DNA from: a virus
Strand: one strand, 5' to 3'
IMG/VR virus record: IMGVR_UViG_3300030090_007211
Location: 62,001-126,000 of that record
Length of the DNA: 64,000 nt
The notes beneath the pieces are model-generated. The model made no database searches, was not told where the DNA came from, and was given only the letters and a program-made list of their open reading frames with translations. Position 1 is the first letter of the stretch. Each line of letters begins with the position of its first letter. A program made the position numbers and the translations under genes. Below are positions 54,835 to 62,080 of the stretch, in pieces.

Positions 54835-55197
54835 TTATTTAAATATTGGAGAAAATAATAATACCATTTTATCTTTAATAATAAGGTGTCCACCTCCTCT
54901 TACTTCACACCATTGACCTTCTATATTGATAGAAAATTTTTTATCTTTAAAAATTAAAGGATAACCTTTAGTAATGGGAATAGATGTCTTCCTAAGAAAT
55001 ATACCTTTAGTTGTAGGGTAACTAGGCATCTTATATAATTTACCATGTTCACTTACCCATCCATTTGCAAATCCGTTAATATCTAACTGTTGAAATATTA
55101 CTTGGTGTAGATGTATTTCTTTAGTATAAACGAACGCAGGGGTTTGGTAATTATCCCTTACCAATATTAATCCGTTTTTATATGAAATACTATACAT
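54835..55197 (-). CDS. Hypothetical protein, 120 aa
   Basis: Beta-rich: MYSISYKNGLILVRDNYQTPAFVYTKEIHLH … FLRKTSIPITKGYPLIFKDKKF. Eight-base overlap with the PrsW-like gene. Function unknown. Confidence 0.6.
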   Translation of the reverse strand: MYSISYKNGLILVRDNYQTPAFVYTKEIHLHQVIFQQLDINGFANGWVSEHGKLYKMPSYPTTKGIFLRKTSIPITKGYPLIFKDKKFSINIEGQWCEVRGGGHLIIKDKMVLLFSPIFK

Positions 55198-55939
55198 CTT
55201 TGGAACTCTTTTTCCCTAGAGTCCTTCTGTATTGAGTATTTAAATCACTTATACCAAATTTACATGTTATCAATCCTAAAATAATAAGTAATATCATAAA
55301 TGGTATAGTAGTTTTTCCATATAAAGAAAGGTTAAAGTTCCATAAACCATGAATACTCGCCCCACATATTAAACCTATGAGTGTATAAATTAATTTACGT
55401 ATTTTAGGGTATTTCTCCATAAAAACTCCAAATACCGTTCTACTTCTGTTACCTAAAGAAGTTGCAATGTCTGATAAAGCATACCAGTAACCAACAAACA
55501 TAGAAAATATCATATGCCCTAGTGTAGAAGTGAATGATCTTATTATTAATACATCTTCCCCATATCGATAAGTATAACTTAAGTTTTCATATAACGCAAA
55601 CCCTAATCCTACCATACCTAATGATAACATAGTAGAAACAGGATGTTTACTCGTACTTTTTATACTTAAACTAACTAGTAAGAAAGCTAAAAACTTTGAT
55701 AACTCTTCTCGTGGCCCAACAATAAAGAAATGTTGTTTAAATGCGTCATACGCATTCATTTCAAAAAATGCTGCAAACATAAATACAAAAATAATTGAGA
55801 GTAGTCCACCAGCCACGTAAAATAGAGACTTCTTCAGATCGAAAGTCCCGTAAGGTGTTGTAAGGTATAAAATAAAAGCATAGATTAATGGAGGTAAGAG
55901 TGTCCATAATAATAATCCTATGTGAAATTCAATAAACAT
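55190..55939 (-). CDS. PrsW-like intramembrane protease
   Basis: 249 residues, about seven membrane helices. Conserved motifs: E78-E79-x-x-K82 (GPREELSKF), GFALYEN at 113-119, H142 (TLGHMIFSMFVGYW) and H197 (ASIHGLWNF). PrsW proteases cleave membrane anti-sigma factors or peptides. A link to sigma control of transcription here is possible but unproven. Confidence 0.8.
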   Translation of the reverse strand: MFIEFHIGLLLWTLLPPLIYAFILYLTTPYGTFDLKKSLFYVAGGLLSIIFVFMFAAFFEMNAYDAFKQHFFIVGPREELSKFLAFLLVSLSIKSTSKHPVSTMLSLGMVGLGFALYENLSYTYRYGEDVLIIRSFTSTLGHMIFSMFVGYWYALSDIATSLGNRSRTVFGVFMEKYPKIRKLIYTLIGLICGASIHGLWNFNLSLYGKTTIPFMILLIILGLITCKFGISDLNTQYRRTLGKKSSKDV

Positions 55940-56006
55940 ACGATTATAAATAGGGATAAATGTTACCCTTCTTCTATTGCTTTTGTAAAAGTTTTGTAAG
56001 GAAGAA

Positions 56007-56231
56007 TTATTTTAATTTAATAGAAAGAGTAGTATTAGATAAAAAATTATACGTGGAAGATAACCCATAATCCACTAATGTTTCATCCACTATCTTCTTC
56101 ATAGTGTCACTATGCCCAATTATAATATTAACTTCACCAGTACCTTTCATTAAGTGTTCACCAATAAATTGATCCACTTTGCGAGGTACGTCTCCATGAC
56201 GCACCCCATGCAAATCTAATTTATAACTCAT
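56007..56231 (-). CDS. Smr-domain protein
   Basis: 74 residues. LDLHGVRHGDVPRKVDQFI, then VNIIIGHSDTMKKIVDETL, match the Smr domain of MutS2-type proteins, which nick or cleave RNA/DNA. The usual HGxG motif is GHSD here, so activity is uncertain. Stand-alone Smr is rare in phages. ATGA overlap upstream. Confidence 0.75.
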   Translation of the reverse strand: MSYKLDLHGVRHGDVPRKVDQFIGEHLMKGTGEVNIIIGHSDTMKKIVDETLVDYGLSSTYNFLSNTTLSIKLK

Positions 56232-56476
56232 TTTTTAAGTGTCTGTAAAAAAGATTCTACCTTTTCAATATTCTCGTTCAAAACTTCTGAATATTTTTGA
56301 TTGGTAGTGTCTTTTAATTCATCTAATGACTTAAATAAATCACCCACAATATTTTTTCCTTCAGCATCTACTTGTTTACCTTTCTCTACTAAAGTATTAA
56401 AATTTTCTTTCATTTTGTCTTCTGTATGTTGTGCTAATCCTACACCTGCATACAAAACATTTTTTAAAGTTTCCAT
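56228..56476 (-). CDS. Helical hypothetical protein, 82 aa
   Basis: METLKNVLYAGVGLAQHTEDKMKENFNTLVEKGKQVDAEG… resembles phasin-like or polyhydroxyalkanoate-granule regulator helices in layout only. Thirteen-base overlap upstream. Function unknown. Confidence 0.6.
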   Translation of the reverse strand: METLKNVLYAGVGLAQHTEDKMKENFNTLVEKGKQVDAEGKNIVGDLFKSLDELKDTTNQKYSEVLNENIEKVESFLQTLKK

Positions 56477-56661
56477 TTAATTATTTTTTCTCTTTTGTTA
56501 TTTAATAGAAGTTGTAATTTGGAAAAAGAATATTCATCTCTAAACAAAATTCTAAATCCATCAATAAATTGTTGAGCCGCTTCTAATTGCATTTCATTTT
56601 CACAACTTTCTATTACTGCTACTGATTTATTTTCAGCATCTATTATCTTATATATTTCCAT
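56464..56661 (-). CDS. Hypothetical protein, 65 aa
   Basis: MEIYKIIDAENKSVAVIESCENEMQLEAAQQFIDGF… alpha/beta. Overlaps both neighbours by 13-14 bases. Function unknown. Confidence 0.6.
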   Translation of the reverse strand: MEIYKIIDAENKSVAVIESCENEMQLEAAQQFIDGFRILFRDEYSFSKLQLLLNNKREKIIKWKL

Positions 56662-56959
56662 TTTTAATTTTTTTTCTTAATTTCTCCACAGTATCGCACA
56701 TTTCATAGTCTTCTATAGATACAAAATACTTAACACATTTTTCTAAACTCTCATCCCAATTTTCTTTATCTACCATTAAAACCATCGTATAATCTCTTAA
56801 ATTATTTATGATTTTGAATAATGTTAGATTTTCTATGTCATTTTCATATGCATGATCAATGTTCTTTACTATTTCACTATGTATATGATGTCTATTATTA
56901 GTTAATAAATTCTCCTCTTCTTCTTCAGTATTAATAATAATTGTTGGTACTTTATCCAT
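56648..56959 (-). CDS. Hypothetical protein with UVR-like end, 103 aa
   Basis: Acidic N-terminus (MDKVPTIIINTEEEEENLL). The final helix YFVSIEDYEMCDTVEKLRKKI resembles UVR-motif hairpins that bind UvrC-type partners or kinases. TAATG overlap with the next gene. Function unknown. Confidence 0.6.
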   Translation of the reverse strand: MDKVPTIIINTEEEEENLLTNNRHHIHSEIVKNIDHAYENDIENLTLFKIINNLRDYTMVLMVDKENWDESLEKCVKYFVSIEDYEMCDTVEKLRKKIKNGNI

Positions 56960-57201
56960 TAATTATAAATTGATGTTATTATTTCTATTTTTTTTATAAT
57001 TTCTATACGTGCTTTAGGGTCATCAACTATTAATAATTGTTTTCTTAAATATCGTAAATCTTCCATGACTTTTTTATCACTTACCTTATCTATTTTATTA
57101 TATTTTGGCATACGAATACTATTTAATTTTTTAAATTGTTTAATTATGTATATTACACCAATAAGTATAAGTAAAATTATTGATAAAATAAAATAAATCA
57201 T
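56959..57201 (-). CDS. Membrane-anchored coiled protein, 80 aa
   Basis: N-terminal helix MIYFILSIILLILIGVIYII, then KVMEDLRYLRKQLLIVDDPKARIEIIKKIE. ATGA overlap upstream. Function unknown. Confidence 0.6.
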   Translation of the reverse strand: MIYFILSIILLILIGVIYIIKQFKKLNSIRMPKYNKIDKVSDKKVMEDLRYLRKQLLIVDDPKARIEIIKKIEIITSIYN

Positions 57202-57671
57202 TTAATAATTTTAATTTTAAATAGTTTATAAGTGTAGAGTAAATGGAATAAACATATCAAAAATACTTGAAAGACTTCAAACATCATTAACCCACCAAAA
57301 AATAAAAGATAACCAAATAAAGACACTCTCCCAAATCCACTCACTCTTTTATCATTCCACATAGCATAAGTAGATGTTATAAAAAATATGACAGCACTAC
57401 TATAATGAATAATAGGGAAATCATGCATATTAAATAATGCTAGTAAGATAAGAAAAAAAGAGGGATATTTCCATTCATTATTTCGATGTATCAACAATCC
57501 TATTGCTAATGTATTAAAAATAACTGTGAAAAGGATAGGGGAATGAGTATAATATCTACTATAACTTTGTTCCCACCCAAAATATAAAGGAAACCCAAAC
57601 ATAGCAATTACACCAATAGTGGATAGCACAAATCGGGTAAATAAATTTAAATATGAAGGTAAATTTTTCAT
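57198..57671 (-). CDS. Multispan membrane protein, 157 aa
   Basis: About five helices (FVLSTIGVIAMFGFPLYFG, ILFTVIFNTLAIGLL, and others). Late box 18 bases upstream. First of six overlapping genes leading to the Smr protein. Not a family I recognise. Confidence 0.65.
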   Translation of the reverse strand: MKNLPSYLNLFTRFVLSTIGVIAMFGFPLYFGWEQSYSRYYTHSPILFTVIFNTLAIGLLIHRNNEWKYPSFFLILLALFNMHDFPIIHYSSAVIFFITSTYAMWNDKRVSGFGRVSLFGYLLFFGGLMMFEVFQVFLICLFHLLYTYKLFKIKIIK

Positions 57672-57689
57672 GTAAAACTGGTTGGTTTC

Positions 57690-57697
57690 TATAAATA
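57690..57697 (-). promoter_or_regulatory. Candidate late promoter box (TATTTATA)
   Basis: Perfect box 19 bases before the ATG at 57671. Confidence 0.6.
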
Positions 57698-57725
57698 AAT
57701 ATGGAAAAAAACCAGTTTTTAAATA

Positions 57726-58019
57726 CTACAAAGATAAAATAAAATCTTTATATTCTTGATACTTGATTTTTAAATAATATTTAGATAATTCTTCCGCTTC
57801 TGTCAACCCAAAATACATCTCTTCTTGTAGTGCTCTAGATATCGCTTTTTGTAACATAAAACGGGTTTGTGAAAGAGTTAGAGATAATTTACGAGTATCA
57901 CTCTCTTTCATTAAGGTAGGTCGTCCCTCCATATCATTTACTACAGGATACCTACTATTAAAAAACTTTTCAGATTTTTTAAAAAAATTTTCTAGTTGTA
58001 TGTTGGTATATAAAGACAT
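57726..58019 (-). CDS. YGL-like protein, 97 aa
   Basis: Start ATG 58019 (MSLYTNIQLENFFKKSEKFF); the longer frame runs into the promoter. Ends MYFGLTEAEELSKYYLKIKYQEY, a probable divergent YGL module lacking the Trp. Function unknown. Confidence 0.65.
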   Translation of the reverse strand: MSLYTNIQLENFFKKSEKFFNSRYPVVNDMEGRPTLMKESDTRKLSLTLSQTRFMLQKAISRALQEEMYFGLTEAEELSKYYLKIKYQEYKDFILSL

Positions 58020-58035
58020 ATTTGTTTGATTTAAA

Positions 58036-58067
58036 CAAATATACAACAAATTTATTTATTATCCAAA
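58036..58067 (-). promoter_or_regulatory. Bacteroidota-type promoter
   Basis: Minus-strand TTTG (58064-58067), 20-base spacer, TATATTTG (58036-58043), within the end of the gene upstream. Confidence 0.75.
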
Positions 58068-58474
58068 TTTATCTCATTAATTAATTCAAACACTTGTTGA
58101 TCATTTAACGCAAAAGTTTCTTTAAGATCGGAAATATCCGGAGAATCAAACTCCAAATTTTGAGTATATTGCTCAAATAGTATTAAAAATTTATTAAATT
58201 CTTCAGTAAAATCAAAAAATAATTCTTTATTACGAGTATTTTTAATCATCTTAATTACTTCTTCATTCTCCCCCTTAAATATCCTGTCCACTATTAAATG
58301 TAAATTAGAAGAAATAATATGTTTTTTTAATTCTAATAAACCATTATCTACATCTTCACGTAAAGCATTTAACTGATTCGCATCATTCACTAAACCCGCA
58401 TAATAACTACCATCTAAAGTATTATTCTTTTGTAGATGTTTAGTTATGGCTTCTTTAATTGCATCATTTCCCAT
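58052..58474 (-). CDS. Helical hypothetical protein, 140 aa
   Basis: MGNDAIKEAITKHLQKNNTLDGSYYAGLVNDANQLNALRED… then NRKELFFDFTEEFNKFLILF-type helices. Soluble, acidic. Nearly leaderless from its promoter. Function unknown. Confidence 0.65.
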   Translation of the reverse strand: MGNDAIKEAITKHLQKNNTLDGSYYAGLVNDANQLNALREDVDNGLLELKKHIISSNLHLIVDRIFKGENEEVIKMIKNTRNKELFFDFTEEFNKFLILFEQYTQNLEFDSPDISDLKETFALNDQQVFELINEINLDNK

Positions 58475-58478
58475 ATGA

Positions 58479-58510
58479 TAAAGATAACTATTATTTTTTT
58501 CATTTTCAAT
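58479..58510 (-). promoter_or_regulatory. Bacteroidota-type promoter (variant)
   Basis: Minus-strand ATTG (58507-58510), 20-base spacer, TATCTTTA (58479-58486); ATG at 58474, 4 bases on. Confidence 0.55.
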
Positions 58511-58566
58511 GTTTATTTATTCTTTTTTTTTTCGTATGTTTATAATGATTTTAATCGATAACCATA

Positions 58567-58574
58567 TATTTATA
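58567..58574 (+). promoter_or_regulatory. Candidate late promoter box (TATTTATA)
   Basis: Perfect plus-strand box 21 bases before the ATG at 58596. Confidence 0.6.
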
Positions 58575-58595
58575 AAATAGAGAATGGTTTAAAAA

Positions 58596-58811
58596 ATGGA
58601 TAAACACATTGATAATTTAATACTTGAACTTCAAAACGCCCTTTCAAAGAAATACGGCAGACACTTCAAAAGATTTTATTTAATAAAAAATATGGAAGAG
58701 TCTGAAGATTGGCAAGGATTAATTCATTATTCTGATGAAGGTGAAAGACAAGTGGAGTATTATAATATTGAAAACCAAGAAGTCGTAAAAGACAGTAAAA
58801 TATTTCATTAA
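58596..58811 (+). CDS. Hypothetical protein, 71 aa
   Basis: MDKHIDNLILELQNALSKKYGRHFKRFYLIKNMEE… amphipathic helix then short strands. First of three plus-strand genes with 1-7 base gaps. Function unknown. Confidence 0.65.
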   Translation: MDKHIDNLILELQNALSKKYGRHFKRFYLIKNMEESEDWQGLIHYSDEGERQVEYYNIENQEVVKDSKIFH

Positions 58812-58818
58812 AAAGAAC

Positions 58819-59037
58819 ATGAGAAAAGATAAATTAGTGGGCAAAAATGTCATACTAAAAAATGTATACTGCGTTGATAATCAAAATGGGGTTATTACAG
58901 AAGAATATAAGGACATTACTGGAACATTAGAAAAAATAGGTCCTAATTCTTTTTTTGGATGGGATTTATGTGCATTAGTAAATGGTGTGAATTATAAATT
59001 AGAGTCGTTATCTCAAATTCAGGCTATTTATAGATAA
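58819..59037 (+). CDS. Hypothetical protein, 72 aa
   Basis: MRKDKLVGKNVILKNVYCVDNQNGVITEEYKDITGTLEKIG… SH3-like beta pattern. Function unknown. Confidence 0.65.
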   Translation: MRKDKLVGKNVILKNVYCVDNQNGVITEEYKDITGTLEKIGPNSFFGWDLCALVNGVNYKLESLSQIQAIYR

Positions 59038-59038
59038 G

Positions 59039-59779
59039 ATGAAAGCTATTGTATTTAAGAAAAACGGTGACCTTACCTTATTAAATCGTATAACTAAAGA
59101 AGAGGAGAAAATTAATACTATAATCCATTCTTTAGATTGTCCGACAATACTTGAGGAAGGCATTACTTTTGAGACTTTTTTTAATCATTTAATAAAAGAG
59201 AAAGACTTCTTGAACACTGTCTATAAAGAAACAATGGGAGAAGCTAATTTAGATAATTTCTTAAAAGAATGGAAAAAACTTCCCACTAAAAAATTAAAAG
59301 ATCATGGAATAGAATACTTAAAAACTTATAAAGTGTTTGACTATATAGAATTAGTGGAAGATAATAATTTTATTGATATACGGATTGACTTTGATGGGAT
59401 TGGGGAAGAAGGAGATTTATTTAATGTAGAGTTTATCCCTTTAAATGATTTAAAACCAATACCTTTAGTATTATCTAATAAAATTTCTATTTATCGCACC
59501 GTTTCAAATATAAAAGGTGAGGAGTTATTTTTTGAAGGAAATACTTTTACTTTATTATTTGAACTAATTGGAACAATATTATATGTATTAACTATCCATA
59601 AAACGCCAGAAGGAAGAGAATCTGCAAAACATAAATTTATTAAAATTATAAATGAAACTAATATAATAGAGATGTTAGAAATACAAAAAGAAGAGGCGGT
59701 AGAAGTTCAAAATTACGAGGAGGCAGCACAACTTAAAAAAATATTGGATCGATTACGAAATGGGTTTATTGATGACTGA
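59039..59779 (+). CDS. UVR-motif protein, 246 aa
   Basis: Residues 1-205 are an unrecognised alpha/beta region. The C-terminal 35 residues, IQKEEAVEVQNYEEAAQLKKILDRL, are a UVR (UvrB/UvrC-interaction) helical hairpin. Its 3' end overlaps the convergent gene by 27 bases. Function unknown. Confidence 0.7.
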   Translation: MKAIVFKKNGDLTLLNRITKEEEKINTIIHSLDCPTILEEGITFETFFNHLIKEKDFLNTVYKETMGEANLDNFLKEWKKLPTKKLKDHGIEYLKTYKVFDYIELVEDNNFIDIRIDFDGIGEEGDLFNVEFIPLNDLKPIPLVLSNKISIYRTVSNIKGEELFFEGNTFTLLFELIGTILYVLTIHKTPEGRESAKHKFIKIINETNIIEMLEIQKEEAVEVQNYEEAAQLKKILDRLRNGFIDD

Positions 59780-60067
59780 TCCGACTTCGATATTGGTAAT
59801 CTCAATCCTTTTTAATTTGTGGGTATCAATATAATTATTCCTCATCAATTGGTGAAAATTAAAAATTACTTCATCTTCACTATAACCAGTTAATTGCATC
59901 AACCCTAAAAAATCCACTATATTACCCCATCTATCGTAAGATTCTTTTATGTATTCTGCATAATAAGGATTTAACTCATAATCATACGTAATAGTATACA
60001 ATTGCATAGTAGATAAAATTTCTTGCCTTTTTTCCTTATTTTGTTTTTGAAACGTTTTGGGTAACAT
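59753..60067 (-). CDS. Hypothetical protein, 104 aa
   Basis: MLPKTFQKQNKEKRQEILSTMQLYTITYDYELN… then FLGLMQLTGYSEDEVIFNFHQLMRNNYI, distantly reminiscent of a YGL end. Late box 4 bases upstream. Function unknown. Confidence 0.65.
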   Translation of the reverse strand: MLPKTFQKQNKEKRQEILSTMQLYTITYDYELNPYYAEYIKESYDRWGNIVDFLGLMQLTGYSEDEVIFNFHQLMRNNYIDTHKLKRIEITNIEVGSVINKPIS

Positions 60068-60071
60068 ATTA

Positions 60072-60079
60072 TATAAATA
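60072..60079 (-). promoter_or_regulatory. Candidate late promoter box (TATTTATA)
   Basis: Perfect box 4 bases before the ATG at 60067. Confidence 0.55.
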
Positions 60080-60084
60080 TGTAA

Positions 60085-60255
60085 TTATCCTTCAGGGTTT
60101 GTATTATTCCATTCTTCAAAATAACGCACAATTGGTTCGGGGTATTTTTTTAAAGCACTTTTTAATCCAGATTCCACAATATGTTCTAGTACTTCATAAT
60201 ATAATGCCCACCACCTTAATTGAGTTTCTTGGGGGTATTTGGGGTTATTTAACAT
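60085..60255 (-). CDS. Small hypothetical protein, 56 aa
   Basis: MLNNPKYPQETQLRWWALYYEVLEHIVESGLKSALKKYPEPIV… aromatic helical protein. Function unknown. Confidence 0.55.
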   Translation of the reverse strand: MLNNPKYPQETQLRWWALYYEVLEHIVESGLKSALKKYPEPIVRYFEEWNNTNPEG

Positions 60256-60401
60256 AATCGATAGTTTAGTTGTTAGTGATACTACAATTTACGAAAAAAT
60301 ATTCACAAAAAAAAGTAAATCGGTTGTTATTCATAAATATCTTAATAAATATCAATAACTTTACCAAACTGTCATTGTTATGTAACGTATTTAAAATACG
60401 A

Positions 60402-60578
60402 TTATTTCTTTTTCAATCCATCCAAAAACTTAGGGTCTTTTACCTTATCTTTTCTTTCACAATTAACTACTTCTAACTTGTTATTATAATAAGTAACTAT
60501 AGGGTTACCTAACACGTTATCTTGTGAATAATAAACCGCTTTTGTTTTCCAATCTAAATCTTTTTTATTTTTTCTCAT
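60402..60578 (-). CDS. Small basic protein, 58 aa
   Basis: MRKNKKDLDWKTKAVYYSQDNVLGNPIVTYYNNKLEVVN… beta pattern with Lys-rich ends. A CGTATTTAAAATACG palindrome lies directly past its stop (60386-60400). Function unknown. Confidence 0.6.
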   Translation of the reverse strand: MRKNKKDLDWKTKAVYYSQDNVLGNPIVTYYNNKLEVVNCERKDKVKDPKFLDGLKKK

Positions 60579-60589
60579 TTTATTTTTTT

Positions 60590-60619
60590 AAAAAAAAAAG
60601 AGGGGAATATCCCCTCTCT
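60590..60619 (-). terminator. Rho-independent terminator
   Basis: Minus-strand AGAGGGG/CCCCTCT 7-bp stem with a short AT loop followed by about ten T residues; ends the DUF932 gene transcript. Confidence 0.9.
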
Positions 60620-60640
60620 TCAACCAAATCAAACACTATA

Positions 60641-61432
60641 TTACATCATAGCTTCAGATAAACTCCACAACATTTTGTTAACCTTTAGATTTTCATCTAT
60701 CGACTTAACTGCTCTGGTTTTATTATATTTAATTTTTCCATCTTTCTTAACGTAGGTATTTAAACCTCCTCTAATCATTCCTTCTTGTATTCTGTTGAAT
60801 ACTGTCCACAAATCATTTCCTTTGTCTGCGGCTCTGTTAATGGTTAGTAATTCGTCTAAGTTAACGTGTCTGTCTTTACCCCATCTTTCGATTACCGCTT
60901 GTTGTGCGAAATCTCTTCGTTGTTGAGGTGTTAATTCAACACCCATCATACCTTGTACTTTACCAACCACCTGTGGAATATGGGTAGTAATTTGTCCCAC
61001 AGTTTCTAAAATAGAAGATTTTTTAAATCCTTTATGTCTAATACTGTATTGATCAAAAGTTTTATCTGCCACCACTAAACCATTACTACAAACTAACCTA
61101 AATAATCCTACATGAAATTTAAAAGAAGAGGTACCATTGTGAGAATTAGTCAGTACAATCTCAGGATGTGTATCACCTATTTCTGCAGATAAGTTATCCA
61201 TTTCTTTATTTCTGAATCTTATAATATGTTTTTTATAAGGAATAGTGTTTTCATAACCAGTACGTGTACCAGTTTGTAAGGCTTGAGTTACCCCCCAATT
61301 CTTTTCTTCTAAAATATCTATAATCCTAGTAGTAGGAATATGTTTATAAATATGAGATAAATGTTTAGAAGGTTTTTTAGTAAATACTGAAGGACAACTT
61401 TCTTGAATCTGTTCTAAATTTAAATAATCCAT
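60641..61432 (-). CDS. DUF932 protein
   Basis: 263 residues. TGYENTIPYKKHIIRFRNKE, LVCSNGLVVADKTFDQYSIRHKG and the C-terminal NDLWTVFNRIQEGMIRGGL match the DUF932 phage/plasmid family. Own perfect promoter and terminator, so monocistronic and probably early. Molecular function not established. Confidence 0.85.
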   Translation of the reverse strand: MDYLNLEQIQESCPSVFTKKPSKHLSHIYKHIPTTRIIDILEEKNWGVTQALQTGTRTGYENTIPYKKHIIRFRNKEMDNLSAEIGDTHPEIVLTNSHNGTSSFKFHVGLFRLVCSNGLVVADKTFDQYSIRHKGFKKSSILETVGQITTHIPQVVGKVQGMMGVELTPQQRRDFAQQAVIERWGKDRHVNLDELLTINRAADKGNDLWTVFNRIQEGMIRGGLNTYVKKDGKIKYNKTRAVKSIDENLKVNKMLWSLSEAMM

Positions 61433-61473
61433 AATTTTCTTTTTTTAGTGTTTTTATATTTGATTAACTTATA

Positions 61474-61505
61474 CAAATATACGACAAATATTTTAAACTG
61501 CCAAA
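61474..61505 (-). promoter_or_regulatory. Bacteroidota-type promoter
   Basis: Minus-strand TTTG (61502-61505), 20-base spacer, TATATTTG (61474-61481), with a 41-base leader to the ATG at 61432. Confidence 0.75.
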
Positions 61506-61978
61506 CATTTTTCCATAAAAAATGGAATTTCTCTATTTTTCCACTTACTAAAATGTTTTTTTTCTCTAATATAATACTCTCTGTAAGACTCCACTGCATT
61601 ACCTATCTTACATTCTTGAGGCATCGCCAATTTAAATGGGGTTAGATTACCATTTTCTTTTAATGTAGGATGATTTATTATACACCATTCTATTATATCC
61701 TGTGATTTATGTCTTTTACCATAACGATAGGTATATTCTAAACATAATTCCATACCTAAATCACATAACCATACATAATTTTCTAAACATTCTCTTGCCC
61801 ATATTGAACAAGGATGATTCTTATGAGATAATCTATAAGGTATGTCTAAAGAGGAATGTAACATATGATGTACCCCACATAATAGTTGGGCGGTTTCTAA
61901 TATCATTTTTACTACATGTTTATCATTATGATATTGGGCGCACTTTTTTGGGTCTTCATCTAAAATAAAAATATTCAT
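61493..61978 (-). CDS. Pyr_excise-like conserved phage protein, 161 aa
   Basis: MNIFILDEDPKKCAQYHNDKHVVKMILETAQLLCGVHH… then NHPCSIWAREC and EYTYRYGKRHKSQD. A widespread phage protein whose N-terminus resembles pyrimidine-dimer DNA glycosylases (Pyr_excise). DNA repair role plausible, activity not shown. Follows its own promoter. Confidence 0.75.
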   Translation of the reverse strand: MNIFILDEDPKKCAQYHNDKHVVKMILETAQLLCGVHHMLHSSLDIPYRLSHKNHPCSIWARECLENYVWLCDLGMELCLEYTYRYGKRHKSQDIIEWCIINHPTLKENGNLTPFKLAMPQECKIGNAVESYREYYIREKKHFSKWKNREIPFFMEKCLAV

Positions 61979-62002
61979 ACAATTTTATAATTTATGTTTT
62001 TA

Positions 62003-62034
62003 CAAACATAACATATTTTTTTTAGAAAACCAAT
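62003..62034 (-). promoter_or_regulatory. Bacteroidota-type promoter (variant)
   Basis: Minus-strand ATTG (62031-62034), 20-base spacer, TATGTTTG (62003-62010), 24 bases from the ATG at 61978. Confidence 0.6.
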
Positions 62035-62080
62035 TATTTATTCATTTATTTTTGATATTTATTAGTATAAATTTATCTTT

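Noticed and set aside
2092-60079. Reading the AT boxes as T4 late promoters (TATAAATA)
   Set aside because: In the coding direction they read TATTTATA on both strands, the reverse complement, so T4-type gp55 recognition cannot be assumed.
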